A stretch of DNA of 64,000 bases from NCBI RefSeq assembly GCF_000337815.1, contig NZ_AOLN01000013.1:62001-126000 (forward strand), read 5' to 3'. Below the pieces are notes generated by a model. That model saw nothing but the letters and a program-made list of their open reading frames with translations, was not told the DNA's origin and did not search any database. Positions 1 through 8,052 of this stretch are shown here, in pieces. Source of the stretch: Haloferax mucosum ATCC BAA-1512. GTDB taxonomy: Archaea; Halobacteriota; Halobacteria; Halobacteriales; Haloferacaceae. Both the position numbers and the translations under genes were made by a program. Every line of letters starts with the position of its first letter. Positions within the stretch are counted from its first letter, which is position 1.

Positions 1-288
1 ATGGGACACTTCATGGGCGACGCAGAGGCGTATCGCCCCGAAGCGGACATCGAGCGCGCGAAACAACGCGACTCGATTGACCGACTCGCGGACGACCTGC
101 GCTCGCACGGCGTGACCGACGACGACATTGACGAGATACGCGAGCGCGCGCACGAACGAGTCGAAGACGCGATAACGTGGGCGAAAAAGCAACCCGAACC
201 GGACCCGGAGGAGGCGTACGAAAACGTGTTCACGAATCCGCCGGCGACGGCGGCGACTGACGGCGGTGAGAACGGAGGTGCAAACTAA
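1..288 (+). CDS. 2-oxoacid dehydrogenase E1 alpha subunit, C-terminal part
   Basis: This is the last 95 codons of a thiamine-diphosphate dehydrogenase E1 alpha subunit; the gene begins upstream of the window. It opens at the conserved GHFMGDAEAYRP segment, which corresponds to the GHS.SD...YR motif near the end of acetoin, pyruvate and branched-chain E1 alpha chains. The acidic tail that follows is typical of halophile proteins. Its stop overlaps the ATG of the E1 beta gene by one base (TAATG), so the two are translationally coupled. E1 alpha and beta together decarboxylate a 2-oxoacid and pass the acyl group to a lipoyl carrier. The substrate cannot be told from this fragment. Confidence 0.85.
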   Translation: MGHFMGDAEAYRPEADIERAKQRDSIDRLADDLRSHGVTDDDIDEIRERAHERVEDAITWAKKQPEPDPEEAYENVFTNPPATAATDGGENGGAN

Positions 289-1328
289 TGGCAACTGAAT
301 CACGCGACGTGACGGAAGCGGCGGAGACAGAACGCGAACTGACGATGAGTAGGGCGATGGTCGAAGCCATCGCGTGGGAGATGCGAAACGACGAAGACGT
401 GTTCATCATGGGCGAAGACATCGCCGACTACGGCGGCATCTTCTCCAGTACGACCGGTCTCTTAGACGAGTTCGGCCGCGACCGCGTAATGGACGTTCCC
501 ATCAGCGAGACGGCGTATCTCGGCGCGGCCGTCGGCGCGGCACAGGCCGGAATGCGGCCGATTGCCGAACTCATGTTCGTCGATTTCTTCGGCGTCGCCA
601 TGGACCAAATCTACAACAATATGGCGAAAAACACCTACATGAGCGGCGGGACCATGTCGGTGCCGATGGTGCTGACCACCGCGGTCGGCGGCACCTACAA
701 CGACGCCGGACAACACTCCCAGACGCTCTACGGGACCTTCGCACACCTGCCGGGGATGAAAGTCGTCGTCCCGAGCACCGCCTACGACGCCAAGGGCCTG
801 ATGCACAGCGCCATCCGCGACGACGACCCGGTCGTCTACATGTTCCACAAGCGCCTGATGGGTCTCGGGTGGATGCCGTCGCCGTCGGGACCGAAGACGG
901 CCGTCCCGAAAGACGACTACACGATTCCGTTCGGCGAGGCCGACGTGAAGCGCGTCGGAGACGACGTGACCGTCGTCACGCTCGGCCTGCACGTCCACCG
1001 AGCCATGGAGGCGGCGAGCCAACTCGAAGACGACGGCATCGACGCCGAAGTTATCGACCTGCGGACGCTGGTCCCGCTCGACACCGACACCATCCTCGAT
1101 TCGGTCCGCAAGACCGGCACGCTCCTCGTCGTTGACGAAGACTACCAGTCGTTCGGCGTGACCGGCGAGATTATCGCGCGGGCCGCTGAGGGCGCGCTCG
1201 ACGACCTCTCGGCTGTCGAGCGCCTCGCAATCCCCGACGTGCCGATTCCCTACGCCCGGCCGCTGGAGGACGAAGTCATTCCGGGTACCGACGACATCGC
1301 GGCGGCCGTCCGCGACCTCCACGAATGA
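288..1328 (+). CDS. 2-oxoacid dehydrogenase E1 beta subunit
   Basis: A complete 346-residue E1 beta chain, the usual length for the family. It has the Pyr-domain ISETAYLG segment at residues 72-79, whose Glu74 matches the glutamate that activates thiamine diphosphate. The C-terminal transketolase-like domain covers roughly residues 210-340 and includes VIDLRTLVPLD. It forms the heterotetrameric E1 with the preceding alpha subunit. A lipoyl protein follows 48 bp downstream. Sequence reading does not separate pyruvate, branched-chain and acetoin specificity. Archaeal complexes of this kind are known in haloarchaea, often with no substrate assigned. Confidence 0.93.
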   Translation: MATESRDVTEAAETERELTMSRAMVEAIAWEMRNDEDVFIMGEDIADYGGIFSSTTGLLDEFGRDRVMDVPISETAYLGAAVGAAQAGMRPIAELMFVDFFGVAMDQIYNNMAKNTYMSGGTMSVPMVLTTAVGGTYNDAGQHSQTLYGTFAHLPGMKVVVPSTAYDAKGLMHSAIRDDDPVVYMFHKRLMGLGWMPSPSGPKTAVPKDDYTIPFGEADVKRVGDDVTVVTLGLHVHRAMEAASQLEDDGIDAEVIDLRTLVPLDTDTILDSVRKTGTLLVVDEDYQSFGVTGEIIARAAEGALDDLSAVERLAIPDVPIPYARPLEDEVIPGTDDIAAAVRDLHE

Positions 1329-1376
1329 GAAACGCGAGCGTACCGAGCGGAGGACGAACATGAACGGAGCGATGGC

Positions 1377-1637
1377 ATGACCGACGCCGTCGAAATCGAC
1401 TCAGAAGCCGTCTGGCCCGCGGACGCCGACGACGTGGACGAAGCCTATCTCGCAAACTGGTTCGTCCGCGAAGGCGCGGCCGTCGATGCGGGCGAGACGC
1501 TCTGTGAGATACAAGTCGAGAAAGTGAGCATCGACGTTCCCGCACCGGTCGCGGGCACCGTCACCGAGATAGCCGTCGCCGAAGGGTCTGATTTCGACCG
1601 CGGGGCGGTTTTAGGCCAGATTCAGGCGAGCGCGTAA
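1377..1637 (+). CDS. Free-standing lipoyl (biotinyl/lipoyl-domain) carrier protein
   Basis: An 86-residue protein that is a single lipoyl domain. It has the swinging-arm turn around QVEKVSIDVPAP with Lys49 in the attachment position, followed by a second half-barrel GTVTEIAV. No subunit-binding domain or acyltransferase (E2 core) domain is attached. That contrasts with ordinary E2 proteins, where the lipoyl domain is an N-terminal part of a chain of 400 or more residues. It lies 48 bp after the E1 beta gene on the same strand, so it is probably co-transcribed and would accept the acyl group from this E1. Biotin attachment is less likely because the lysine is not in an MKM-type context. Confidence 0.85.
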   Translation: MTDAVEIDSEAVWPADADDVDEAYLANWFVREGAAVDAGETLCEIQVEKVSIDVPAPVAGTVTEIAVAEGSDFDRGAVLGQIQASA

Positions 1638-1951
1638 CCTCGGTAGCAGGGTGAGACGTCCTCGCCGCTGACTCGCTGGACGCCCGTCTCATTCAGGCGG
1701 TAGACTCCGTTCGACGAGAGGTCTGCCGGAGCGCCGGAAGACGAATTATTCGACGCTCGGTCACCGGATTCGACGTCTCACCGAGCACCCCAAAAACGAC
1801 CTCCGAAGAGGGCTATCGAACCGGCAAGCCGTATGAACTGTCGTCTGGAACCGGTGGTGGGCATCACCGGACACGTGGCGTCCACTCCGGCATGTATTTT
1901 CTGACTACAATTTCTGACCGGGAGAAACGACCGACCTGACGTCCGGCGGCG
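1638..1951. other. 314-bp convergent intergenic region
   Basis: The region separates the lipoyl gene (plus) from the phosphatase (minus), so both reading directions end here. A near-perfect hairpin lies at 1851-1870: CCGGTGGTG pairs with CATCACCGG, with one G-U in RNA. A T-rich patch follows at about 1893-1914, which could act as a terminator in either direction. An open minus-strand frame of about 51 codons (1622-1777) has haloarchaeal-looking codon use but no start codon. I treat it as a possible gene relic only. Confidence 0.5.
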
Positions 1952-2653
1952 TCAGACCAACGCGGGTTGCCGCGGTTCGAGAATCTTCGAGTCCTTCCGC
2001 GACTCGTGGGTTTCATCGACATCGACGGCGACGAGTTCGTCCGCGTGAAGGTCGTACGCGGTGAGTTCGCCGCCGTAGACTGCGCCGGTGTCGAGACCCA
2101 TCGCGTACTGGAAGACCGCCGGGTGAGCCATCACGGTGTGGCCGAAGAAGACTCGGTCCGGTCCCTCGTAGTGTTCGAACCAGAAGGGACCGTCGTAACT
2201 GTCGCCGGGGTTCATCGCGCGGGTGTTTTCGAGTTCGTCCACCGTGTGTTCGGCGAGCGGCTTTTCGGGGTGGATGCCGCCGTGGACGACGATGGCGTCC
2301 GCCCACGAGATGGCGACCGGGAGATTCTCTATCCATTCGAGGTCGTCGTCGGTGAGGGCGTCGATTTCCTTTGTGCCTCGGATGAGTTTCTCCTCGTTGT
2401 TGCCGCGGACGGTCAGGAAGTTGTCGCGCTCCCGAACGTAGTCGATGACGCCCTTACTGTCCGGTCCCTTCCGAACGAGGTCGCCGACGAAGACGACGAG
2501 GTCGTCTTCGGACGGGTCGAGTCGGGACACGAGGCGCTTGAGTGCCGGAAGGCACCCGTGTACGTCGCCAACGACGTACACGTCGTCCCAGTCGTCAATA
2601 TCGACTCGAAGGTGCTGGTCGGCGACGTCGGGATGGAACGTTGGAACACTCAT
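1952..2653 (-). CDS. PPP-family metallophosphatase
   Basis: A 233-residue calcineurin-like phosphoesterase. The metal-binding signature motifs appear in order: GDVHG (29-33), GDLVRKGPDS (57-66), RGNNE (83-87, the GNHE equivalent), then HGG and a late GHT. The usual GDxVDRG is replaced by GDLVRKG, a form I associate with bis(5'-nucleosyl)-tetraphosphatase-like and stand-alone archaeal PPP enzymes. It could therefore be a Ser/Thr protein phosphatase or a diadenosine polyphosphate hydrolase. It is transcribed away from methionine aminopeptidase, and the 180-bp gap between them holds a TATA-like CTATATAG near 2723. Confidence 0.85.
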   Translation of the reverse strand: MSVPTFHPDVADQHLRVDIDDWDDVYVVGDVHGCLPALKRLVSRLDPSEDDLVVFVGDLVRKGPDSKGVIDYVRERDNFLTVRGNNEEKLIRGTKEIDALTDDDLEWIENLPVAISWADAIVVHGGIHPEKPLAEHTVDELENTRAMNPGDSYDGPFWFEHYEGPDRVFFGHTVMAHPAVFQYAMGLDTGAVYGGELTAYDLHADELVAVDVDETHESRKDSKILEPRQPALV

Positions 2654-2833
2654 GAAGGCTGTCTCTTTTCCATTCCTGTACCGGACGCTTAGAAAGGGTT
2701 GCTAGTTGTCGAATCGTGACCTATATAGACACGGGAGAGTGGAACATGGAAGGCCGGAATCACCAGCCGTCGCAGTCACTGTGCCGTCACGCATCCCGCA
2801 ATCGCTTTCCGGGGGGACCGCAAAGTCGTCGGT

Positions 2834-3724
2834 ATGAGCATCGGACCCCTCGACGACGAGACGATCGAAAAGTATCGAAAGGCAGGGGAGGTCCTCCGCA
2901 CGGTGATGGACGAGTCGGCCGAGATGGTCGAACCGGGCGTCACCCATCTCGAAGTGGCCGAACACGCCGAGGAACGAATCCGCGAACTCGCAGACGGCTG
3001 TGCGTTCCCGGCCAACATCAGCATCAACGAGGAGGCGTCACACGCGAGTCCCGGCCGCGACGACGACACCGTCTTCGGTGAGGATATGGTCTGTCTGGAC
3101 CTCGGCGTCCACGTCGATGGCTACATCGCCGACTCCGCGGTCACTATCGACCTCTCGGGGAACACCGAACTCGTCGAATCCGCGGAAGAAGCGCTCGACG
3201 CCGCCCTCGACATGGTCGAGGCGGGCGCGCACACCGGCAAAATCGGGGCCGAAATCGAAGACGTGATTCGCGGCTACGGCTACACGCCGGTTCTCAACCT
3301 CTCGGGGCACGGCGTCGAACAGTGGGATGCCCACACTGACCCGACCATCCCGAACCGCGGCGCAGACCGCGGCGTCGAACTCGAAGTCGGCGACGTCGTC
3401 GCCATCGAACCGTTCGCCACCGACGGAACCGGAAAGGTCACCGAAGGCTCGAAAAACGAGATTTACAGCCTCGTCAACGACCGCTCGGTCCGCGACCGAA
3501 TGTCGCGCCAACTCCTCGACGAAGTGCGCGAGAAGTACAAACTGCTCCCCTTCGCGGCCCGCTGGTTCGACGGCGGGCGCTCCGAGATGGCAATCCGCCG
3601 CCTCGAACAGCAGGGCGTCCTTCGCGGCTACCCCGTGCTGAAAGAAGAAGAAGGTGCGATGGTCGGGCAGGCCGAACACACCGTCATCGTCACCGAAGAC
3701 GGCTACGAGAACCTGACCGAGTAG
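2834..3724 (+). CDS. map: Methionine aminopeptidase, type II
   Basis: A 296-residue pita-bread-fold metallopeptidase that removes initiator methionine from nascent proteins in the cytoplasm. The metal ligands are visible: Asp89 and Asp100 in LDLGVHVDGYIAD, the His of LSGHGVEQWDAH, Glu in AIEPFATDGTG and the final Glu in GQAEHTVIV. The roughly 60-residue insertion before the last motif is the mark of the type II (eukaryotic/archaeal) class. The ATG at 2834 gives a protein of normal archaeal length. It appears monocistronic, with an AT-rich intergenic region after it. Confidence 0.96.
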   Translation: MSIGPLDDETIEKYRKAGEVLRTVMDESAEMVEPGVTHLEVAEHAEERIRELADGCAFPANISINEEASHASPGRDDDTVFGEDMVCLDLGVHVDGYIADSAVTIDLSGNTELVESAEEALDAALDMVEAGAHTGKIGAEIEDVIRGYGYTPVLNLSGHGVEQWDAHTDPTIPNRGADRGVELEVGDVVAIEPFATDGTGKVTEGSKNEIYSLVNDRSVRDRMSRQLLDEVREKYKLLPFAARWFDGGRSEMAIRRLEQQGVLRGYPVLKEEEGAMVGQAEHTVIVTEDGYENLTE

Positions 3725-4096
3725 CTTGGGGCATTTATTGCTATTGGCGCTTTCAACTGATTTTTGAAGTCGTGCTGAGCGCAGAGTACGTGCTATTCTG
3801 GCAAAAATTTGAAACCCGCGTCTCATGTGGTTCTAAAGAGGTACTACAGGCTTCACTCATTAAGTTTTGAACCTGAAATTGGATTTTCATTCCAGTTAAT
3901 CCACTGCTACCTGCGTGCACCGTCTTTTTCTTGAGAATTACTCTTCGTTATTCTCGAAGGATTAATCCACTGAAATACTTGTTTCTGAATTAGATGTATG
4001 TCAATGGGATAGTGGTTATTTAATTTCAATATTATAATTTGTGATATGAATTGATCAAAAAATTATATGTCTATAGAATATCTGCCATCTTGAATT
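3725..4096. other. 372-bp AT-rich intergenic region with repeats
   Basis: No gene is seen. Composition falls sharply compared with the GC-rich flanks. An 11-bp direct repeat TTAATCCACTG occurs at 3896-3906 and 3962-3972, exactly 66 bp apart. Between the copies is an imperfect inverted repeat, CTTGAGAAT (3930-3938) with ATTCTCGAAG (3950-3959). The 3' end carries several TATA-like stretches leading to the next gene. This marks the left edge of an AT-rich islet. Confidence 0.6.
4062..4068 (+). promoter_or_regulatory. Probable TATA box of the Tat-protein islet
   Basis: ATTATAT lies about 30 bp before the ATG at 4097, in the usual range for a haloarchaeal promoter driving a leaderless or short-leader transcript. 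The surrounding sequence is generally AT-rich, so neighbouring matches such as CTATAG at 4071 are possible alternatives. Confidence 0.45.
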
Positions 4097-4777
4097 ATGA
4101 GAGATAATACAACTCGAAGAAAATCGATGAAAATAGCTGCTACATCCCTACTTGGGATGGTCGGTCTTGCAAAAACAGGCTCAGCAAGAGAGAAAAAAAG
4201 TTCTCAAGAATACAATTTCAACCCAGACGACAGTCAGGAAGTAGGCTCATTTATCAAAGAAAATGATCCATTGAACAATCCAGAGATTGCCGACCATTTA
4301 AGTGCAGAACAGGTTTCTGCAGTACTCGATTTTTACGCAGAAAATGTCGAGTGGTCAGTTGAAAAATCAGTGAGAAATGATACTACTGAGTTATCCACAG
4401 GAACGTCTTCTGCAGCAACTTCCTCGGCAGAACCGATACATGCAGAAGTAGTAACCAAAGGAAAAACTCCTATCGCTGGAACGGTGGAATATACCTTTGA
4501 GGCTAATTTTCAATGGTACGCACATGGCGAAGGAAATGGCTACTCTGAGCTGAGCCACAGCAGTTTTGGACAGTCAAACGCATTAGCGGGGCATTATGTG
4601 AGAGGCTCTAGGATGTCTGGTCAAACAGATATCTACTCAGACTATTTCACAGCATGGGAGTCAGGACAGTTCAAATTAGAACTGGGTGCAGATTGGCGCA
4701 CAGTTACTGCAAAAATCGAGATTAGAGGAGACGAGACCGGTGATTGGACCGTTACTGAAGAAACTTCTCCAGTATAA
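4097..4777 (+). CDS. Unrecognised Tat-exported protein
   Basis: 226 residues of no family I recognise. The N-terminus has a twin-arginine motif (TTRRKSMK), a hydrophobic stretch and an Ala-x-Ala-like end near residue 30 (TGSA), so export by the Tat pathway is likely. A linker rich in Ser/Thr (about 100-117) separates an acidic helical-looking N-terminal part from a C-terminal part rich in aromatic and beta-prone residues. There are no cysteines. The gene uses many A/T-ending codons and is clearly less GC-rich and less acidic than its neighbours, which suggests transfer or relaxed evolution. The next gene overlaps its stop by one base. Confidence 0.75.
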   Translation: MRDNTTRRKSMKIAATSLLGMVGLAKTGSAREKKSSQEYNFNPDDSQEVGSFIKENDPLNNPEIADHLSAEQVSAVLDFYAENVEWSVEKSVRNDTTELSTGTSSAATSSAEPIHAEVVTKGKTPIAGTVEYTFEANFQWYAHGEGNGYSELSHSSFGQSNALAGHYVRGSRMSGQTDIYSDYFTAWESGQFKLELGADWRTVTAKIEIRGDETGDWTVTEETSPV

Positions 4778-5253
4778 TGAACGAAAAGATAAACAGTCCA
4801 CGTTCGCGTCGTAGCTTCCTGAAGCGCTCCGCAGTAGCAACAGTCGGCATCAGTGGACTCTCAATAGGCATGATTGGGTCTTCAGCTGCTGCAAGTACAA
4901 ACAAATATTACGTTGTATATAAATCGCAAAAAGGTTCAGGGATCAACAAGATGTCAAAGCTACAGGCAAGAGTGGAATGGGATGTCAAGGATGGAATTCT
5001 CACCTACGCGGGATACTCACTTTCTGGAAATGCTGGTGGAGTAGGTGAAGATTTCTATGGAATTACTTACGAAACAGAATCTGGTGGAGTTGGTGAGGGC
5101 TATTATACAGTCTACGCAGAGGGTGACTACTATGGCTTCCAAGGAAATGCAGGTGATTATAAACATACAATAGAAGTTCAAGTTCAAGATGATGGCAGTT
5201 CCCATGCAAATACTAGCCATCGGACGGTGAAGGTTGATGAAGGTACAAGATAA
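4777..5253 (+). CDS. Unrecognised small Tat-exported protein
   Basis: 158 residues with a textbook Tat signal: RRSFLKR at 11-17, a hydrophobic core and a likely cleavage after SSAAA near residue 39. The mature part is about 119 residues. It is rich in Gly, Tyr and Val, has no cysteine and looks like an all-beta domain; two similar blocks (GGVGEDFYGITYE and GGVGEGYYTVYAE) follow each other at roughly 85-115. Its ATG overlaps the previous stop (TAATG), so the two exported proteins are made together. I cannot assign a function. A secreted bacteriocin-like or surface protein is a guess from the context of a following tiny membrane protein. Confidence 0.75.
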   Translation: MNEKINSPRSRRSFLKRSAVATVGISGLSIGMIGSSAAASTNKYYVVYKSQKGSGINKMSKLQARVEWDVKDGILTYAGYSLSGNAGGVGEDFYGITYETESGGVGEGYYTVYAEGDYYGFQGNAGDYKHTIEVQVQDDGSSHANTSHRTVKVDEGTR

Positions 5254-5331
5254 AACGTAACTCTGGCTTAGCTCTGAATACCAAACATTTTCAATAAAGT
5301 TGGCATGAGAAATATAAACTACAATCAATAA

Positions 5332-5499
5332 ATGAACAGTAGAAAAATGAACCAGACACGAAGTTGGATAGTCATTCTCGTATCCAGCGCGATAATTGGG
5401 TTCTTGTTCTATTTCTATGCGACCAGCATTGAGTACGGAATATTCGGAGTTGTACTCAGCATTATTGTACTTCGATACCTGCTGATAGTCCGGGGGTGA
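5332..5499 (+). CDS. 55-residue two-helix membrane protein
   Basis: An ATG-to-TGA frame of 55 codons (a second ATG is at codon 6) that encodes a short basic N-terminus, a hydrophobic helix around residues 12-30, a turn TSIEYG and a second helix around 38-53 ending in VRG. Two clean transmembrane helices in so short a frame are unlikely by chance, even in AT-rich DNA. It sits 78 bp after the second Tat protein on the same strand and shares its AT-rich composition. It could anchor, export or give immunity to the secreted proteins, but nothing in the sequence decides this. Confidence 0.6.
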   Translation: MNSRKMNQTRSWIVILVSSAIIGFLFYFYATSIEYGIFGVVLSIIVLRYLLIVRG

Positions 5500-5587
5500 G
5501 AGCTTTGAACGGTCCGGTATTTCATCGGATATGAAATCACTCTCAGCCAACCGAAACGCCTTGCATCTCTCGGTTCGTCAACCCGGC

Positions 5588-6148
5588 ATGGACCAACTGT
5601 TCGCCCCGTGGCGCATCGAATGGGTCGCCCGCGACGGCGACCAAGACACCGAAGATGCGGACGACGACCGCTGTCCCTTCTGTGCGCTCCCCGAGCGCGA
5701 CGACGACGCCGAGAGCAAAATCGTCGCCCGCTCCGAGCACTCGTTCGTTCTGCTCAACAACTACCCCTACGCCCCCGGCCACGTCATGGTCATTCCGTAC
5801 CGCCACACCGGCGACTTCGCCGACCTCACAGACGAGGAACTGCTCGACCACGCCCGCCTCAAATCCCGGACGCTCGATGCGCTCGACGCGGCGTTCGACC
5901 CCCACGGCTTCAACGCGGGCGAGAACCTCGGCGGGTCGGCCGCCGGTGGGTCCATCGACGACCACCTCCACACCCACGTCGTCCCGCGGTGGAACGGCGA
6001 CACGAACTTCATGCCGGTCATCTCGGATACGAAGGTGCTCGTACAAGGGCTCGAAGAGAGCTACGGACAGCTCTTCGACGCGTTTGCGGAACTCGACGGA
6101 GCCGTCGCCGACGGCGACGAAGACGCGGTGTTCTTCGAATTAGACTGA
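5588..6148 (+). CDS. HIT-family nucleotide hydrolase
   Basis: A 186-residue histidine-triad protein. The triad HLHTHVV has His126, His128 and His130, and a zinc-type CPFC pair sits at 29-32, as in the Fhit/GalT-like branch that hydrolyses dinucleoside polyphosphates or AMP conjugates. I chose the ATG at 5588 because MDQLFAPWRIEWV matches the usual start of haloarchaeal HIT proteins. An in-frame extension to 5531 reads poorly. It lies just beyond the AT-rich islet and returns to normal GC and acidic composition, so it marks the islet's right edge. Confidence 0.92.
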   Translation: MDQLFAPWRIEWVARDGDQDTEDADDDRCPFCALPERDDDAESKIVARSEHSFVLLNNYPYAPGHVMVIPYRHTGDFADLTDEELLDHARLKSRTLDALDAAFDPHGFNAGENLGGSAAGGSIDDHLHTHVVPRWNGDTNFMPVISDTKVLVQGLEESYGQLFDAFAELDGAVADGDEDAVFFELD

Positions 6149-6229
6149 CTCTAAAACTCTTGTAAAATGCATCTAAAAGGCCGCTGTCGCCCGAAGAGCC
6201 TTTGAACCCGTGACCCGAAAGCCACGGTA

Positions 6230-7159
6230 ATGGAGCGGAAACGGGCCATCCGTCGAGTCGGCGTCGTCGTCCTCGTGGCGAATCTCCTTCTCGCTCTCGG
6301 CAAAGGGGGCGTGTGGTGGACGACGGGGAGTTTAGCCCTCGGGTCGGAGGCCGTCAACAGTCTCGCAGACACCGTCTACAGCGCGATTATCGTCGCCGGA
6401 CTCTATCTCACGACGAAGCCACCGGACTTCGAACACCCGCACGGACACGAGCGAATCGAGCCGTTCGTCTCGCTTTTCGTCGCGGTTGGTATCTTCGCGG
6501 CTGGCGGCGCGATACTCTGGCAGAGTACGAGCAGTATTCTGACCCAAAGCTACGGGGGTTCTGCCGGACTCTTCGGTGCTGGCGTGCTCGTCGCCGCGGC
6601 GGTGTTCAAGTATATTCTTTACCGCTACTGTTCGACAGTCGGACGCGAACAGAACTCGCCCGCGCTCGTTGCCGCCGGACTCGACAATCGAAACGACATT
6701 CTCACGGCCGGTGCGGCGCTCGTCGGTGTCGCCGGCGCACAGTTCGGCTACCCGGTCTTGGACCCGCTCGCCGCGATGGTCGTCTCTATCGGCATCATCT
6801 ACACCGGCTACGAAATCGTCCGCGACAACGTGAACTACCTCGTCGGGGCCGCCCCGCCGGAGCACCTCCGCGCGCTCATCGTCCAAACCGCGCTGTCGCA
6901 CCCCGACGTACAGGGCGCACACGACGTGGTCGCTCACTACGTCGGCCCGGAAGTTGACGTAAGCCTGCACATCGAGGTCGAAGGAGACATGACGGTCACG
7001 GAGGCCCACGACATCGAAACGTGGGTCGTCGGGGCTATCGGCGAAGTCGACGAAGTTGACGACGTGTTCGTCCACGTGGACCCAAAAGAACTCGGCGAGT
7101 GGAAAGACGAAGACGACACCGAACGGTACACCGTGTTTTCGCCCGGCGGCAGAAAATAG
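6230..7159 (+). CDS. Cation diffusion facilitator transporter
   Basis: 309 residues with six predicted membrane helices and a cytoplasmic C-terminal domain, the CDF layout for proton-coupled efflux of Zn, Fe, Mn or similar ions. The HPHGHERIEP segment between the second and third helices is the family loop motif. The helix-2 site reads SEAVNSLAD, where many zinc members have H/D-x3-D, so here Asn replaces the first ligand. The helix-5 site contains NDILTAGAALVG. These changes hint at a metal other than zinc. It seems monocistronic, and the signal peptidase on the other strand converges on it. Confidence 0.9.
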   Translation: MERKRAIRRVGVVVLVANLLLALGKGGVWWTTGSLALGSEAVNSLADTVYSAIIVAGLYLTTKPPDFEHPHGHERIEPFVSLFVAVGIFAAGGAILWQSTSSILTQSYGGSAGLFGAGVLVAAAVFKYILYRYCSTVGREQNSPALVAAGLDNRNDILTAGAALVGVAGAQFGYPVLDPLAAMVVSIGIIYTGYEIVRDNVNYLVGAAPPEHLRALIVQTALSHPDVQGAHDVVAHYVGPEVDVSLHIEVEGDMTVTEAHDIETWVVGAIGEVDEVDDVFVHVDPKELGEWKDEDDTERYTVFSPGGRK

Positions 7160-7246
7160 GAACACCGACGGACGGAGAGCCACACGGCGGAGACGACTGG
7201 CAGTCAGCGAGGACGGTCACTCCCGCAGTCCGGCGAGACAGACGGG

Positions 7247-7846
7247 CTATCGACCGGCGGCTAATTTTTGTAGTTCGAGCCGAACCGACCCGAGATACGG
7301 GATGTGGAACTGCGCTTTCGCTCGAATCCAGTCGGGCTTGACGGGCGGCGCAATCGTGTGCGCTTGGTCGTAGTAGTCGTTGTTGTCGCCGCGGGTGATG
7401 TAGCCAGCGTGCGGGGCGGGACAGTTACGCAACTCCGAACAGGAGTCCGCGCCGAGGACGTAGGACTTGTTCGCCTCGCCGTACCAGTTTTCGCCTTTCT
7501 CGACGTGGAACACCGCCCGGTGGATAATCGGCGAGTCCGTTCTGGAGGGCTGTTTGTACACGATAACGTCGCCGTGTCCGCCGATGCGACCGTATCCCTC
7601 GCTCGCGTTCGCCGTGACGACATCGTTGGTGTCGGCGGCGGGACCGGCAAAGCGGCCCTCGTCGGTGATGAGCACAAGGTCGCTCCGTTCGAGGTGCGGC
7701 TCCATACTCCCGCTCTCGACGGCGACCATCGGGGGCCAGACGCCAGTGACCGTGAAGAGGACAGCGGCGATCACGGCGAGTATAACGAGCGTCTGAGCTA
7801 CGTCGTTGAGGAAGAGACGCGTGGACGACGGGCTGTCTGCTGACAC
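7247..7846 (-). CDS. Signal peptidase I (archaeal Sec11 type)
   Basis: A 199-residue serine protease that removes Sec signal peptides at the outer face of the membrane. It has an N-terminal helix (about 17-36), the nucleophile Ser47 in ESGSMEPH and a later IIHRA in which His replaces the bacterial lysine, as in the ER/archaeal class. ITRGDNNDYYDQ supplies the conserved acidic residues. Two cysteines in SCSELRNC flank a loop between these motifs. It converges with the cation transporter gene. Confidence 0.93.
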   Translation of the reverse strand: MSADSPSSTRLFLNDVAQTLVILAVIAAVLFTVTGVWPPMVAVESGSMEPHLERSDLVLITDEGRFAGPAADTNDVVTANASEGYGRIGGHGDVIVYKQPSRTDSPIIHRAVFHVEKGENWYGEANKSYVLGADSCSELRNCPAPHAGYITRGDNNDYYDQAHTIAPPVKPDWIRAKAQFHIPYLGSVRLELQKLAAGR

Positions 7847-8052
7847 AGATATCCGTCACCGCTCGGGACAACATCAATTTTTTGATGGATTTGGTGGAGC
7901 GGTTGTCCCGCCGGGACGGGGTAATTTTGTCTCTCTCGCGTCGATTTGGCATCTAGCCAACACTCTCCGAGCGCCGGACTGGACGTCTCTATCCGCCTCG
8001 CTGAAGCGTGTCGGCAGTCTCAAGTGCGAGTGATTGAGAATAATGCAGGTAT

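Noticed and set aside
5017-5550. 177-codon minus-strand frame in the AT-rich islet
   Set aside because: It overlaps the Tat protein and the small membrane gene antisense, has no signal or domain and an improbable composition.
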